From: Acidobacteriota bacterium
GTDB taxonomy: Bacteria > Acidobacteriota > Terriglobia > Bryobacterales > Bryobacteraceae
DNA: 64,000 nucleotides
Assembly: GCA_017307505.1 (NCBI GenBank)
Contig: JAFKEE010000050.1
Span: forward strand, 40,501-104,500
Direction: 5' to 3'
The position numbers were made by a program, and so were the translations under genes. Shown here piece by piece: positions 7,835 to 16,836 of the stretch. The notes under the pieces were generated by a model, which was not told the origin of the DNA, did no database searches, and saw only the letters and a program-made list of their open reading frames with translations. The first letter of the stretch is position 1; every line of letters begins with the position of its first letter.

Positions 7835-9840
7835 GAGAGGCATTGGACCTGCTGAACACGGCTTCGGCTACTGCTTTGACCGCCATCGTCAACAGCTTGT
7901 GGCAGGCCGGCGCCGTCGTGCTGGTCACCTGGTTGGCGATGAAATTCCTGCCAGGACTGAACGCGGCGACACGCCACCTGGTGTGGTGGGGCGTGCTGGG
8001 CGTTGTCGTCCTGCTGCCTCTCGCCCCGGCGGCGGTGCGAAGTTTTCGCGCCTGGCAGAGTGAGCCCCTGAACGAAGAGCAGTTCCGCCCCGTGACGCGG
8101 TTCTCCCATCCTCCTGAGATCACGGCGACGGCGGCCTCTTACTCTTATGCCCCGATGCCACTGGCCAGACAGCCTCTGGCTCCGGTGGAGGTCCGCACCG
8201 GCTATTGGCCCCTCTTTGCGGCTGGGCTCTGGCTGCTGGGTCTGACGCTGCAGCTCACGCGTATCGTCTGGAGCTACTCCTACCTGCGTCGTGTGAAGCA
8301 GCGCTCCCGGAAGCCCGCGCTTGAGATAAAGCTGAACTTCGATGAGTGGCTGATGCAGTCGCGCGTCGGCCGGGACGTCAAACTGATCATCTCCGATGAA
8401 GTCGCATCGCCCATGGCTGCCGGCTTTGTGCACCCGGCGGTCATTCTGCCGGGCCAGGTCCTGGAGGCCTTCTCGGCCCAGGAACTCGACCAGGTGGTGC
8501 TGCACGAGCTCGCGCACCTGGAGCGGCGGGACGACTGGACGAATCTCCTGGGCCAAGCCGCCTCCGCCTTTCTGATGCTGCATCCGGCCGCCGCGTGGGT
8601 CCTGCACCAGATCGAGCGCGAACGCGAGATCGCCTGCGACGACTGGGTGGTCTCCATGACCGGCGAGGCACGTCCCTATGCCGCCTGCCTGGCACGTCTC
8701 TTCGAATTCTGCTGGTCCCGCCGCCGGGCTATGCTGGCCACCGGAATGGCGACCCGTGCTTCCCATCTGGGAGAACGCGTCGAGATGCTGCTGCGGCGCG
8801 ACCGCCGGTTCACGGCCCGAGCCTCGGTGCTCCCTGCCCTGTTTTGTGGACTCGTGCTGGGCGGCATGGTTCTCGCCTCGGCGCAGACGCCGCACTGGTT
8901 CGCCTTCGCTTCGGAGGACGAGCGTACTGCTCCGGTCCCACCCATGGCCGCAATTGCTCCGATGAACTCCCAGGCCCCTGTTGCGCGCAACGCCGTTCGA
9001 ACGCCCCATCCAAGCGCCCAGGCGCCGGTGGCACCCATGAGTTCGGACGCTACCGTTGCTTACCGTCCTTTCTATCCGTCGGCAGTTCCGGCGACCGCTC
9101 CGCGGCCGGCACTGGCCGAATTGCCGGTGATGGCCATGACTCCGATGGCGCCGTCTCCAGCTCCGGTGGCCACACCCACACCGTCTCCGGCTCCGCCCTC
9201 GTCGCCCGGACCCTCTCCGGCTCCGCCCTCATCGCCGGGCCCTTCTCCGGCTCCGCCAGCCCCTCCTCGCGGAATGCCGGCCCCGCCGGTACCGCCCGTG
9301 CCCCCAGTGGCCGCGAAAGGATCGCTGCTCGCCGCGCTGGTGGCCGCCGGATACGGCGACCTGCCGGTCGACGAGATCATCGACCTCAAGAATCAGGGCG
9401 TCTCCGCCGGTTTCATTTTGGGCATCAGCCAGGCTGGCTGGGGCAAGCTCGCCACCCGGCAGATCATCGAGCTCCGCCAGCAGGGTGTTGCCCCGGAGTT
9501 CCTGGCCCAGTGCAGGAACATCGGCATTCGCGACATAACCATCCGCGAGGTCATTGAGCTCCGCCAGCAGGGCGTCAAGCCGGAGGATGTGCGCGAGATC
9601 CATGCCCTTGGTTTCGGCCCCTACAATACGCGCCAGTGTATTGAGCTGCATCAGCAGGGTGTGCGGCCGCAGTTCTTCCAGGATCTGAAAGACACTGGCT
9701 TCGGCCGGCTGGAGATCCGCGAAATCATCGAAGCCCGCAACAACGGCCTGCGCGCGGGCGACCTGCGCGAAGCGCGCAAGTACGGGCCTAATCTTTCACT
9801 CCGCCAGATCATCAAGCTGAAGCAGGCGGGTGTGCTCTAG
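7831..9840 (+). CDS. blaR1-like: BlaR1/MecR1-type M56 membrane metallopeptidase with C-terminal 29-residue repeats
   Basis: The 669-residue protein has three N-terminal membrane segments (about residues 15-38, 47-65 and 128-150), the M56 zinc-protease motif HELAH (H225, E226, H229) followed by ERRDDW, and a fourth membrane segment at about 330-350. Instead of the penicillin-binding sensor domain of true BlaR1, the extracytoplasmic part is a long Pro/Ala/Ser-rich linker (about 360-500, with repeated SPAPPSSPG units). After that come five and a half 29-residue repeats (506-669) with the core IIELRQQGV. The repeats resemble those of the secreted protein encoded immediately downstream. A sensor protease that cleaves BlaI in response to an unknown signal is the likely role; beta-lactam sensing is not supported. 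Confidence 0.9.
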   Translation: MREALDLLNTASATALTAIVNSLWQAGAVVLVTWLAMKFLPGLNAATRHLVWWGVLGVVVLLPLAPAAVRSFRAWQSEPLNEEQFRPVTRFSHPPEITATAASYSYAPMPLARQPLAPVEVRTGYWPLFAAGLWLLGLTLQLTRIVWSYSYLRRVKQRSRKPALEIKLNFDEWLMQSRVGRDVKLIISDEVASPMAAGFVHPAVILPGQVLEAFSAQELDQVVLHELAHLERRDDWTNLLGQAASAFLMLHPAAAWVLHQIEREREIACDDWVVSMTGEARPYAACLARLFEFCWSRRRAMLATGMATRASHLGERVEMLLRRDRRFTARASVLPALFCGLVLGGMVLASAQTPHWFAFASEDERTAPVPPMAAIAPMNSQAPVARNAVRTPHPSAQAPVAPMSSDATVAYRPFYPSAVPATAPRPALAELPVMAMTPMAPSPAPVATPTPSPAPPSSPGPSPAPPSSPGPSPAPPAPPRGMPAPPVPPVPPVAAKGSLLAALVAAGYGDLPVDEIIDLKNQGVSAGFILGISQAGWGKLATRQIIELRQQGVAPEFLAQCRNIGIRDITIREVIELRQQGVKPEDVREIHALGFGPYNTRQCIELHQQGVRPQFFQDLKDTGFGRLEIREIIEARNNGLRAGDLREARKYGPNLSLRQIIKLKQAGVL

Positions 9841-9874
9841 TTCATTCCCTTCATCCATACATAGGAGAGATCCC

Positions 9875-10972
9875 ATGAAATACGTGACCGCGATGCTGGT
9901 GGCGGCGGCGCTGCTGCTGGCCGGAGTCGCCATGCTCGGACAGGATCTGAAGCATGGCTGGAAGATGCACCGGACCGACCGTTCGGACGAGGTGCAGTTC
10001 ACCGTCGAGCGCTGGAAGGACGGCAATCATTGGAGCAATAGCCGACCCTACCCGCTCAGCAGCTTCCGCGGCTTCTCCACGAGCGAGTTCGATCGCGGCG
10101 GAAAGGTCAAGTTCAGCTTTGTCCAGGATGCCGGTGAGTTGCTGTGCGAAGGCAGCTTCACGTTCGGCCGGGGCTCGGGCAGTTTCACGTTCACGCCCAA
10201 CCCGTCCTTTGTTTCCCGGCTGAAAGAACTGGGCTACGACGAGCCCGACAGCAACGACCTGTTCGCCATCATGCTGGCCGAGGTGAGCCTTGATTTCGCC
10301 CGCGAAGTGAAAGATGCGGGACTAGGCGCCTCGACAAAGCAGTTGATCGAGCTGCGTGTCCATGGGGTAAGCGGCGACTTCATCCGGGAAGTGCGGGACG
10401 CCGGCTATCGGAACTTCAACGCCCAGGACTTCAAGCAACTCCGCATTCATGGCGTGAATGCCGAGTACTTGCGCGATCTGCAGCGGGCGGGCTACAACTT
10501 GCCGGCGAACGACATCACCGAGCTCCGCATCCACGGCGTGCCGGTGGAGTTTGCGAAGGAGTTGAAGGCCGCCGGCTACGATTTGCCGACGCGGGACATT
10601 ACAGAGTTGCGCATCCATGGCGTCAGTTCCGACTACCTGCGCGACTTGAAGGCGTACGGGCTGCGTCCCGAGGCCAGCGACCTGAAGGAACTGCGCATCC
10701 ACGGCGTCTCGCCCCAGTATCTGAAAGGGCTGAAGGACTCCGGCTATGTGGCGCTGCCTGCCCGGGAGATCACGGAACTGCGCACGCGGGGGGTGTCCAC
10801 GGAGTTCATCCGCGAGGCTCACGATCTGGGTTATTCGTTTACACCCCGGGAACTGAGCGAACTCTGCACGCAGGGCGTGAACGGGGCATACCTGCGCAAG
10901 CTGAAGGAATCCGGCATGAAGAACCTGAGCGCCTCGCAGATCGCGAAGCTCCGCATCCACGGAGTGGAGTGA
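9875..10972 (+). CDS. secreted protein of ELRIHGV 28-29-residue repeats
   Basis: The 365-residue product has a signal peptide (residues 1-22, cleaved near AMLGQ) and a beta-rich N-terminal domain (about 25-110). About eight tandem repeats of 28-29 residues follow, with consensus hydrophobic-x-x-LRIHGV-x-x-x-(Y/F)-h-x-x-L-x-x-x-GY. Each repeat should form two short helices, giving an alpha-solenoid. The start is ATG 9875 with AGGAG at 9862-9866. It lies 34 bp after the BlaR1-like gene, whose C-terminal tail carries the same repeat type, so it is probably the third gene of that operon. It may bind or present the sensed ligand, or assemble with the sensor; this is inference. Confidence 0.85.
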   Translation: MKYVTAMLVAAALLLAGVAMLGQDLKHGWKMHRTDRSDEVQFTVERWKDGNHWSNSRPYPLSSFRGFSTSEFDRGGKVKFSFVQDAGELLCEGSFTFGRGSGSFTFTPNPSFVSRLKELGYDEPDSNDLFAIMLAEVSLDFAREVKDAGLGASTKQLIELRVHGVSGDFIREVRDAGYRNFNAQDFKQLRIHGVNAEYLRDLQRAGYNLPANDITELRIHGVPVEFAKELKAAGYDLPTRDITELRIHGVSSDYLRDLKAYGLRPEASDLKELRIHGVSPQYLKGLKDSGYVALPAREITELRTRGVSTEFIREAHDLGYSFTPRELSELCTQGVNGAYLRKLKESGMKNLSASQIAKLRIHGVE

Positions 10973-11055
10973 CCGCACAGCCCAGGCCGCATGAAGCGTT
11001 CCTAAGAAAATCGAGGCTTGCGGTGGCGTGCGGTCAGGGGGATCCCTCAGCCATA

Positions 11056-12216
11056 ATGGGATACATGAGGATTTGTGCCTTTGCTCTGTGCCTGGGTTTT
11101 GCCGGACTCCTTCCGGCCATGGCCGCAGACGTGTCGACTGTCGAGGTAATCCTCGCCAAAGTGAACGGCGACATTGTTACCAAGGCGGACCTCGAGCGCG
11201 CCAAGAAAGACGCCGCGGCGGCCCTCAAAGCGAGGGGCGCCACACCCCAACAGATCGAAGAAGCCATGAAGGCGGGCGAGAAGGATGTCCTGCGCGACAG
11301 GATCGACAACCTGCTTCTGGTGCAGCGCGGCAAAGAGTTGAACATCAACGTCGACGCCGAAGTTTCGAAGTACATTGCCGGTCTTCAGGCGGAAACCAAG
11401 ATCGCCGATCCCGACAAGTTCCAGCAGTACGTCCGCGAGGCCACGGGCATGACCTATGAGGACTTCAAGGCCGAAACCACCAACTCGATGCTGACGCAGC
11501 GCGTGGTCGGGCAGGAAGTCTACAGCAAGGTGAACATCCCGCATTCCGAGATCGAGGACTACTACAACAAGAACAAGGCGAGCTTCATCCGCAAGGAGCG
11601 GGTGTTCCTGCGCGAGATCCTGGTCAGCACGGAAGGCAAGGACGAAGCGGGCAAGGCCGCGGCTGAAAAGAAGGCCAAGGATCTGGTCACCCGTGCCCGT
11701 AAAGGCGAACGCTTCCCTGACCTGATCCGCGACAACTCCGATGCCGCGACCGCCAAGCAGGGCGGCGACCTGGGCGGCTGGGAGAAGTCTGACCTCAGCG
11801 CCGAGATCGTGAACGCCATCTGGGAGAAGCCGAAGGGCTTTGTGAGCGACCCCATTCGCGTTGCTTCGGGCTGGGAAATCCTGCGTGTGGAAGAGCACTT
11901 CAAGGAAGGCCAGGCAGAACTGGCCGATGTCGAGAACGAGATCAAGGAACGGATCGCCGGCGCCCGCATGGCGCCCAAGGTGCGCGAGTATCTGACCGAA
12001 CTGCGGCGCAGCGCATTTCTAGAACTGCGCGATGACGCCATCGACACGGGCGCAGCTCCGGGCAAAGACACGCGGTGGGAGAATGCCGCGCTGTTGAAGG
12101 CCGAGACCACGACCCGCGAAGAAGTGGCGGCGCAAAGCCGTACCCGGCGTCTGCTGTGGGCCTTCCCGGTGCCCGGCACGAATATTGGCGCCACCGGCGT
12201 GTCCACCAGCAAGTAG
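11056..12216 (+). CDS. secreted PpiC-type peptidyl-prolyl cis-trans isomerase (SurA-like)
   Basis: The 386-residue product has a signal peptide ending near LLPAMAADV. It has a SurA-type N-terminal helical chaperone region (about 28-165, AKVNGDIVTKADLE) and a parvulin domain (about 175-290, with FLREILVS, GGDLGGWEKSDLS and GWEILRVEEH). Such proteins fold or escort envelope proteins in the periplasm. It could start at ATG 11056 or nine bases later at 11065; a purine-rich GGGGGAT lies 13 nt upstream of the first. The C-terminal tail beyond residue 320 is variable and not recognised. The downstream nuclease-like gene begins 14 bp after its stop. Confidence 0.9.
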   Translation: MGYMRICAFALCLGFAGLLPAMAADVSTVEVILAKVNGDIVTKADLERAKKDAAAALKARGATPQQIEEAMKAGEKDVLRDRIDNLLLVQRGKELNINVDAEVSKYIAGLQAETKIADPDKFQQYVREATGMTYEDFKAETTNSMLTQRVVGQEVYSKVNIPHSEIEDYYNKNKASFIRKERVFLREILVSTEGKDEAGKAAAEKKAKDLVTRARKGERFPDLIRDNSDAATAKQGGDLGGWEKSDLSAEIVNAIWEKPKGFVSDPIRVASGWEILRVEEHFKEGQAELADVENEIKERIAGARMAPKVREYLTELRRSAFLELRDDAIDTGAAPGKDTRWENAALLKAETTTREEVAAQSRTRRLLWAFPVPGTNIGATGVSTSK

Positions 12217-12230
12217 GGTAACGCAACAAG

Positions 12231-13292
12231 ATGAAGGGTCCCGCGGTAAACGAACTGGCCCCCGGCCAGAGTGTGCAGAGCATTTTTCTCGTCCAGGCCA
12301 AGGACGTCCGTCAAAAGAAGACCGGGGAGCCTTACCTCTCCCTGGTCCTGATGGATCGCACCGGCGATATCGACGCCAAGATGTGGGATAACGTCCCGGG
12401 AGTCATGGAGACCTTCGATCGCGACGACTTCATCCGCGTGAAGGGCGAGACACAGCTCTACCAGAACCGCATGCAGCTGACGGTTTACTCGCTGCAACGC
12501 GTTCAGGATTCCGAAGTGAAGCTGGCAGACTTTCTGCCTGCCTCGCAGCGGGATCCCGATGAGATGCTGGCTGAATTGCGCGCGATCATCGCCTCGATGC
12601 GCAATCCACATCTGAAGGCTCTGCTGGAGGCGATCTTTGCCGACCAGGCGGTAGCGAACGCCTTTAAGACGGCTCCGGCCGCGAAGGCGATCCACCACGC
12701 CTGGCTGGGCGGCCTGATTGAACACGTGCTGAGCCTGTGCTCGCTGGCGCGCTTCATGGTGACGCACTACCCGAACCTCGATGAGGATCTGCTGCTCACG
12801 GGCGTGATCCTGCACGACATCGGCAAAGTCAGCGAGCTGTGCTACGCGCGCAGCTTCGGCTACACCACCGAGGGCGGCCTGCTGGGCCATATGCAGATTG
12901 CGCTGCGCCTGATTGGCGAGAAGCTGCCGGAAGGGTTCCCGCCGAAGCTGCGGAACCTGCTGGAACACATGATTCTCAGCCATCACGGGCAGTTGGAGTA
13001 CGGCAGTCCGAAGCTGCCGGTGTTCCCCGAAGCGCTGCTGCTGCACCATCTCGACAATCTCGATTCCAAGATGGAGACCATGCGCGCGTCGCTGGAGCGG
13101 GACAAGGCCACACCGGGCGACTGGACTGGATACAATGCTGCCTTGGAGCGCAGTATTCTCGACAAGCGCAAGTACCTGAACGGTCCGGCGCCCAAACCCC
13201 AGGTGGTGAAGGCGGCCGCGCCTCCGAAGCAGGCAACGGTGATGGGCGAGAAGATGAAGGCGCTGCAAGGATTGTTCAGCGAGGAATCTTAG
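12231..13292 (+). CDS. yhaM-like: YhaM-like OB-fold/HD-domain 3'-5' exoribonuclease
   Basis: The 353-residue protein has an N-terminal OB fold (residues about 15-90, VLMDRTGDIDAKMWDNV) and a metal-binding HD domain (about 145-300). The expected ligands are visible: the H in IHHAWLGGLIEHV, the HD pair in ILHDIGK, and HH in ILSHHGQLEYGSPK. This order and length match YhaM/CBF1 3'-to-5' exoribonucleases. The C-terminal 50 residues are basic and Pro/Ala-rich. Its stop codon shares one base with the start of the following blaI-type gene (TAGTG), so translation is probably coupled. Confidence 0.88.
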   Translation: MKGPAVNELAPGQSVQSIFLVQAKDVRQKKTGEPYLSLVLMDRTGDIDAKMWDNVPGVMETFDRDDFIRVKGETQLYQNRMQLTVYSLQRVQDSEVKLADFLPASQRDPDEMLAELRAIIASMRNPHLKALLEAIFADQAVANAFKTAPAAKAIHHAWLGGLIEHVLSLCSLARFMVTHYPNLDEDLLLTGVILHDIGKVSELCYARSFGYTTEGGLLGHMQIALRLIGEKLPEGFPPKLRNLLEHMILSHHGQLEYGSPKLPVFPEALLLHHLDNLDSKMETMRASLERDKATPGDWTGYNAALERSILDKRKYLNGPAPKPQVVKAAAPPKQATVMGEKMKALQGLFSEES

Positions 13293-13717
13293 TGCAGCGG
13301 AGAAGAACGGCCCGCGAAATCCCACCACCCCTGGAACTGCAATGCCTGAATGCACTGTGGAGCCTGGGAGAAGCAAATGTCCAGTCGGTCCGCGACAAGC
13401 TGGCGCCGGGCAAGCCCCTGGCCTATACCACGGTGATGACGATGCTCGACCGGCTGACGCGCAAACAGTTGTTGAGCCGGCGCAAGAATGGCCGGTCGTT
13501 TGTCTACACGCCTCTGGTTTCCAAGGATGAGGTGCGCCGCCTCGCCGTCAACGAACTGGTGAACGCTCTGTTCGAAGGCTCGGAGGGCGGCCTGCGCGTG
13601 TACCTCAACGGCGTCGAGAAGCCCGCCGACTCCGGTCCTGCCGGCGTCGCCGTCCAACCGGTGGAGTCCGAAGCAGAAGCCGAGGAACCCCAGCGACTGG
13701 ACGCCGCCCTGCTGTAA
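13292..13717 (+). CDS. second BlaI/MecI family regulator
   Basis: The 141-residue protein has the BlaI winged-helix pattern: LELQCLNALWSLGEANVQSV, then YTTVMTMLDRLTRKQLLSRR and FVYTPLVSKDEV. An extra acidic, low-complexity tail covers residues 110-141. The start is GTG 13292, with GAGG seven bases upstream and a one-base overlap with the nuclease gene stop. No M56 protease gene is adjacent, so this regulator may respond to a distant sensor or be constitutive. No operator-like dyad was seen near it. Confidence 0.9.
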   Translation: MQRRRTAREIPPPLELQCLNALWSLGEANVQSVRDKLAPGKPLAYTTVMTMLDRLTRKQLLSRRKNGRSFVYTPLVSKDEVRRLAVNELVNALFEGSEGGLRVYLNGVEKPADSGPAGVAVQPVESEAEAEEPQRLDAALL

Positions 13718-13723
13718 CAGGGG

Positions 13724-14329
13724 CTACCAGTTCACGCCGCGCCCTCGAAGTTCCGCTTCGATCTGGGCGTGATTCTGAAACTGGACCGCATCGATGCCGG
13801 CGCGCTTTGCGCCCTCCACATACTCCGCCACATCGTCGGTGAAGAAGCATTCCTGCGCCGCGCACTGCGCCTGCTGGATGGCCGCTTCGTAGATGCGGGG
13901 CTGGGGCTTCATCGCCTTCACCTCGTGACTGAGCACATAGGCATCGAAGTGCTGCAGGATAGGGTAGGTGCGGTACAGCATCTCGTAATGGATGGGATTG
14001 GTATTGGAGAGCAGTACGGTGCGGTAGTTGCGGCGGATGCCTTCCACCATGCTCTCGGGGATCAGCGTCTCTGGCAGGAAGATGGAGCTCCAGATCTCAG
14101 AAAAACGATCATAGGAGATCTCCGTACCCAGCAGCGTGGACACGCGCCGGACGAACTCCACTCCGTCAAACTCACCGGATTCGAAGCCGGGGACCAGGCC
14201 ATCCCGCCCGAGGCGCGCGCGAACTTCCTCGGGCGGCAGGCCACAGTGCTCACTCATGGCGCGATAGCCGCGCTGAAAATCGAACGGAACCAGGACACGG
14301 CCCAGGTCGAAAATAACGGTTCGGATCAC
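13724..14329 (-). CDS. HAD-superfamily phosphatase, YihX-like
   Basis: The 201-residue protein shows the HAD motifs: nucleophile Asp8 in IFDLGRVLV (the DLG form common in the YihX subgroup), motif II Ser/Asn in LLSNTNPIH (about residue 109), Lys in MKPQPRIYE (about 140), and motif IV in CFFTDDVAEYVEGA (about 165). The cap is the small helical type near residues 20-85. YihX releases phosphate from alpha-D-glucose 1-phosphate; the substrate here is open. It converges with the second blaI gene, with a 6-bp gap. Confidence 0.88.
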   Translation of the reverse strand: MIRTVIFDLGRVLVPFDFQRGYRAMSEHCGLPPEEVRARLGRDGLVPGFESGEFDGVEFVRRVSTLLGTEISYDRFSEIWSSIFLPETLIPESMVEGIRRNYRTVLLSNTNPIHYEMLYRTYPILQHFDAYVLSHEVKAMKPQPRIYEAAIQQAQCAAQECFFTDDVAEYVEGAKRAGIDAVQFQNHAQIEAELRGRGVNW

Positions 14330-14338
14330 TCAACCATT

Positions 14339-14641
14339 TTAGCGGCCCCGGCCGTTGTGCTTCAGGCGAGTGATGTCTCGCGACGTCCGGTTCAGGCGGC
14401 TCTGCGCGCGGGCGCGCTCGGCTGCCGTCATGCCCCCGCCATCGGCACGGTCGCGCCGGACGATGGCTTTGGTGCGGGCCTCTTCCCGCTCCAGGCGCAC
14501 TGTCTCCCGCGGAGTCAGCGATCCGGAGCGTACTCCCTGGGCGATGCGATCCTGCTGATTGCGTTCCCGCTGCCCAATGGTCTGCGCTCCGGCCGTGGCC
14601 GCCAGCGCTGTCAGGGTAAGTGTCAGAATAAAGGTCCTCAT
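14339..14641 (-). CDS. small secreted Arg-rich protein
   Basis: The 100-residue product has a signal peptide (residues 1-19, LTALAATAGAQT). The mature protein is highly charged and Arg/Glu-rich, with an internal pair of similar helices (LTPRETVRLEREEARTKAI and MTAAERARAQSRLNRTSRDI). Similar secreted proteins with a repeated T-x-x-E-x-x-R-L-x-x pattern occur in soil bacteria without known function. It lies 9 bp upstream of the HAD phosphatase gene on the same strand. Confidence 0.7.
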   Translation of the reverse strand: MRTFILTLTLTALAATAGAQTIGQRERNQQDRIAQGVRSGSLTPRETVRLEREEARTKAIVRRDRADGGGMTAAERARAQSRLNRTSRDITRLKHNGRGR

Positions 14642-14801
14642 CGAACTTGCCTCCTGTGGCTATGAACGCAAGTTGCCCCAAAAGGTTGACGTTCTTAGCG
14701 AGATTAACTGCAATTCGTTAAGAAGCCATACGAACTCACGGGATGGGGGTCTGGCGAAAACCGGGGTTGCGCTGCTGACAATCCGGCCTATACTGTCATC
14801 C

Positions 14802-16058
14802 ATGCTCCGCATCGTGGCTGGTGTGGTTCTACTTCTGGGTTTACGCTCCATCGCCCTCGCTTTGCAGGCTCCGGAGGGTCTCTTCGACCGGTTCCTGGAA
14901 CGCATGGAAGCCGAGCAGAAGCGTCTGCCCGACTACGTTTGTGCCCAAACCATTGAGCGCTATGGCCGTGCCGCGGCCAATCGCGAACTGCAACGCATCG
15001 ACACCATCCGCGTGGATGTGGCCGTCACCGGCGATCGGGAGCTCTATGGCCGCCCGGGGGCCAGAGAGTTCTACAGCAGGTCGCTGGCGGAAGTGATTGG
15101 CTCCGGCTTCGTCAGCACCGGCCGGTTCGCCCTGTTCACGCGCCACATCCTGAACACCTCCAAAACCATGTACAAGTACCAGGGCCTGAACGAACGGCCC
15201 GGCAAACCCGCGCACGAGTACGACTTCGACGTCGATCCGGCAGCCAGCAATTACATGCTGCGCAGTGGGAATGCCGAGGCCAGGACGGGCTACCAGGGGA
15301 GTTTCTGGATCCACGCCGACTCGCTCGACCTGTTGCGGGTGGAAGTCCAGGCCTTCGACATTCCCGAGCATCTGGGTCTCTCCGAGGCCAAAACCACGCT
15401 GATCTACGGGCGCATGCCGATTGGGAAGGAATCGATCCTGTTGCCGGTCCTCACCACGGCTACGGTCATCACGACCGACGGTCTGGAGAATGTGAACCGG
15501 ATCCAGGTGAGCGGCTGCCGCCGGTTTCAGACGGAGTCCACTTTGAGCTTCTCCGCGCCGGAAGTCGAGGTGGCGCCCAGGCAGCAGGAGGCGTTCACTC
15601 TCCCGTCAGGGGCAGTTCTGGAACTCGCCCTGGACGAGGGGCTGAACCTGTCCTCGGCCACGGTCGGACAGCCACTGCGCGCCAGCCTGGCCCGGGATCT
15701 GCGGCTCGGGGAAAAGGTGGTGGTGCCCCAGGGGACCATCGTCCGGGGGCAGGTGGTCCAGGTGGAAAAGCGGGCGATGCCCTACCCCAATTACCAGATC
15801 GGCCTGACCTTCGACGCCCTCGAACTTGGCGGCGAAAGCGTGCCTCTCAATGCCACTCTGGCGGAAACCAGCCCGGTGGCCGGCCTGATCCAGCAGAGCC
15901 GGAAGCTGAACCCGGCGTTTCAGGCGGGTGGCCGGCCGCGCATGCAGGTGCTGGTTCGCAAGGTTCAGTCAGGTGAAGGATATCTTGAATGGGATGCGCG
16001 CAAAGGACAGATTCTGCCTGGCTTGAAGATGAAGTGGAAGGTGACCGGCGAGAGGTAG
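14802..16058 (+). CDS. secreted hypothetical protein with C-terminal beta domain
   Basis: The 418-residue product has a signal peptide (residues 1-21, VVLLLGLRSIALALQ). Residues 25-270 are an unrecognised extracytoplasmic domain opening with the RLPDYVCAQTIERY motif seen in acidobacterial secreted proteins. Residues 270-400 contain LPSGAVLELALDEGLN, then VGQPLRASLARDL and VVVPQGTIVRGQV, a beta-barrel pattern like the C-terminal domain of TrbI/VirB10-type proteins. The start is ATG 14802; the longer frame upstream lacks coding character. No function is assigned. Confidence 0.75.
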   Translation: MLRIVAGVVLLLGLRSIALALQAPEGLFDRFLERMEAEQKRLPDYVCAQTIERYGRAAANRELQRIDTIRVDVAVTGDRELYGRPGAREFYSRSLAEVIGSGFVSTGRFALFTRHILNTSKTMYKYQGLNERPGKPAHEYDFDVDPAASNYMLRSGNAEARTGYQGSFWIHADSLDLLRVEVQAFDIPEHLGLSEAKTTLIYGRMPIGKESILLPVLTTATVITTDGLENVNRIQVSGCRRFQTESTLSFSAPEVEVAPRQQEAFTLPSGAVLELALDEGLNLSSATVGQPLRASLARDLRLGEKVVVPQGTIVRGQVVQVEKRAMPYPNYQIGLTFDALELGGESVPLNATLAETSPVAGLIQQSRKLNPAFQAGGRPRMQVLVRKVQSGEGYLEWDARKGQILPGLKMKWKVTGER

Positions 16059-16068
16059 GCAGAGGGGC

Positions 16069-16833
16069 TCAATGACGTTTGTAGAGCGTACAGGTGAGTC
16101 CCAGCACGATCTGATTGTCGATGGTCCCGCTGCGGATGCCGTAATGGGCTCCGGAGAGGTCGATCGCGAAGCGTTCGTTCAATTGATATTCCGCACCTTC
16201 GAAGAGGGAATAGAAGGCGTCTACACCCGTCGAGCGCTCCCACTGGACGTTGGTGTAGGCGGTGAAGCTGCCCAGTTTACGGCCGTAGCCTGCGTTCAAA
16301 TCCAGCGTTCCGGCCGGGTTGGTGGCTGAACTTCGAGTTGCACCATTCCATGAAGTTCCTCCGCTGAACGTGTTGAAACCACGGTCATAACGGCCATACA
16401 GGGCACCGCCCAAACGGGAACCGGACTCGCCACGCAGGAAGACGGCCGCAGTCGGAGCGATGGCCCAACTGAAGTTGTCTCCGGCCTTGAAAGCGGTGGT
16501 GGCGGCCAGATTCACATGGTCACTGAAATGGGTGGTGCGGCCCGTGGTGTCGTCGACGACACTGGCGATGGAATCCACTCCGGCGCTGAACTCCGTCTGC
16601 CACTGGTCTGGGGTGTACTTGAGCGTCGCGGGCAGGGTGTAGGACGAGTTTGTATCGAATGCGCCGCTATATTCCAGGTCGACGTTGCCGGGATCGGTGA
16701 TCAGTGGACTGGTGAACAACCGGCGCCGCACGGAGAATCCGCTGGACCGGCGGTGAAAGATACGGGTCCTCAGCTTGGCCTCCACCGGCGGCAGGGCGGA
16801 AATCAGGAACAGCAGGCATAACGCCCGGCGCAT
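16069..16833 (-). CDS. putative outer-membrane beta-barrel protein
   Basis: The 254-residue product has a short signal peptide (about residues 1-18). Alternating polar/aromatic stretches follow (WQTEFSAGVDSIASVV, FSWAIAPTAAVFLRGE, GTLDLNAGYGRKLGSFTAYT), and the C-terminal segment is amphipathic. This is the pattern of a small outer-membrane barrel of the MetA-like/DUF481 kind; the family is not certain. It begins 3 bp after the E1 gene on the same strand, so it is probably co-transcribed with it, though no functional link is evident. Confidence 0.65.
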   Translation of the reverse strand: MRRALCLLFLISALPPVEAKLRTRIFHRRSSGFSVRRRLFTSPLITDPGNVDLEYSGAFDTNSSYTLPATLKYTPDQWQTEFSAGVDSIASVVDDTTGRTTHFSDHVNLAATTAFKAGDNFSWAIAPTAAVFLRGESGSRLGGALYGRYDRGFNTFSGGTSWNGATRSSATNPAGTLDLNAGYGRKLGSFTAYTNVQWERSTGVDAFYSLFEGAEYQLNERFAIDLSGAHYGIRSGTIDNQIVLGLTCTLYKRH

Positions 16834-16836
16834 ATT

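Noticed and set aside
7831..9840. Beta-lactam resistance sensor
   Set aside because: The penicillin-binding sensor domain is absent and there is no beta-lactamase or PBP gene nearby.
12839..13291. Upstream extension of the second BlaI gene
   Set aside because: It reads through the end of the HD nuclease gene in another frame; GTG 13292 has a ribosome site and family homology begins there.
11562..13376. 604-codon antisense open frame over the PpiC and YhaM-like genes
   Set aside because: It spans two well-supported genes and shows no recognisable motif.
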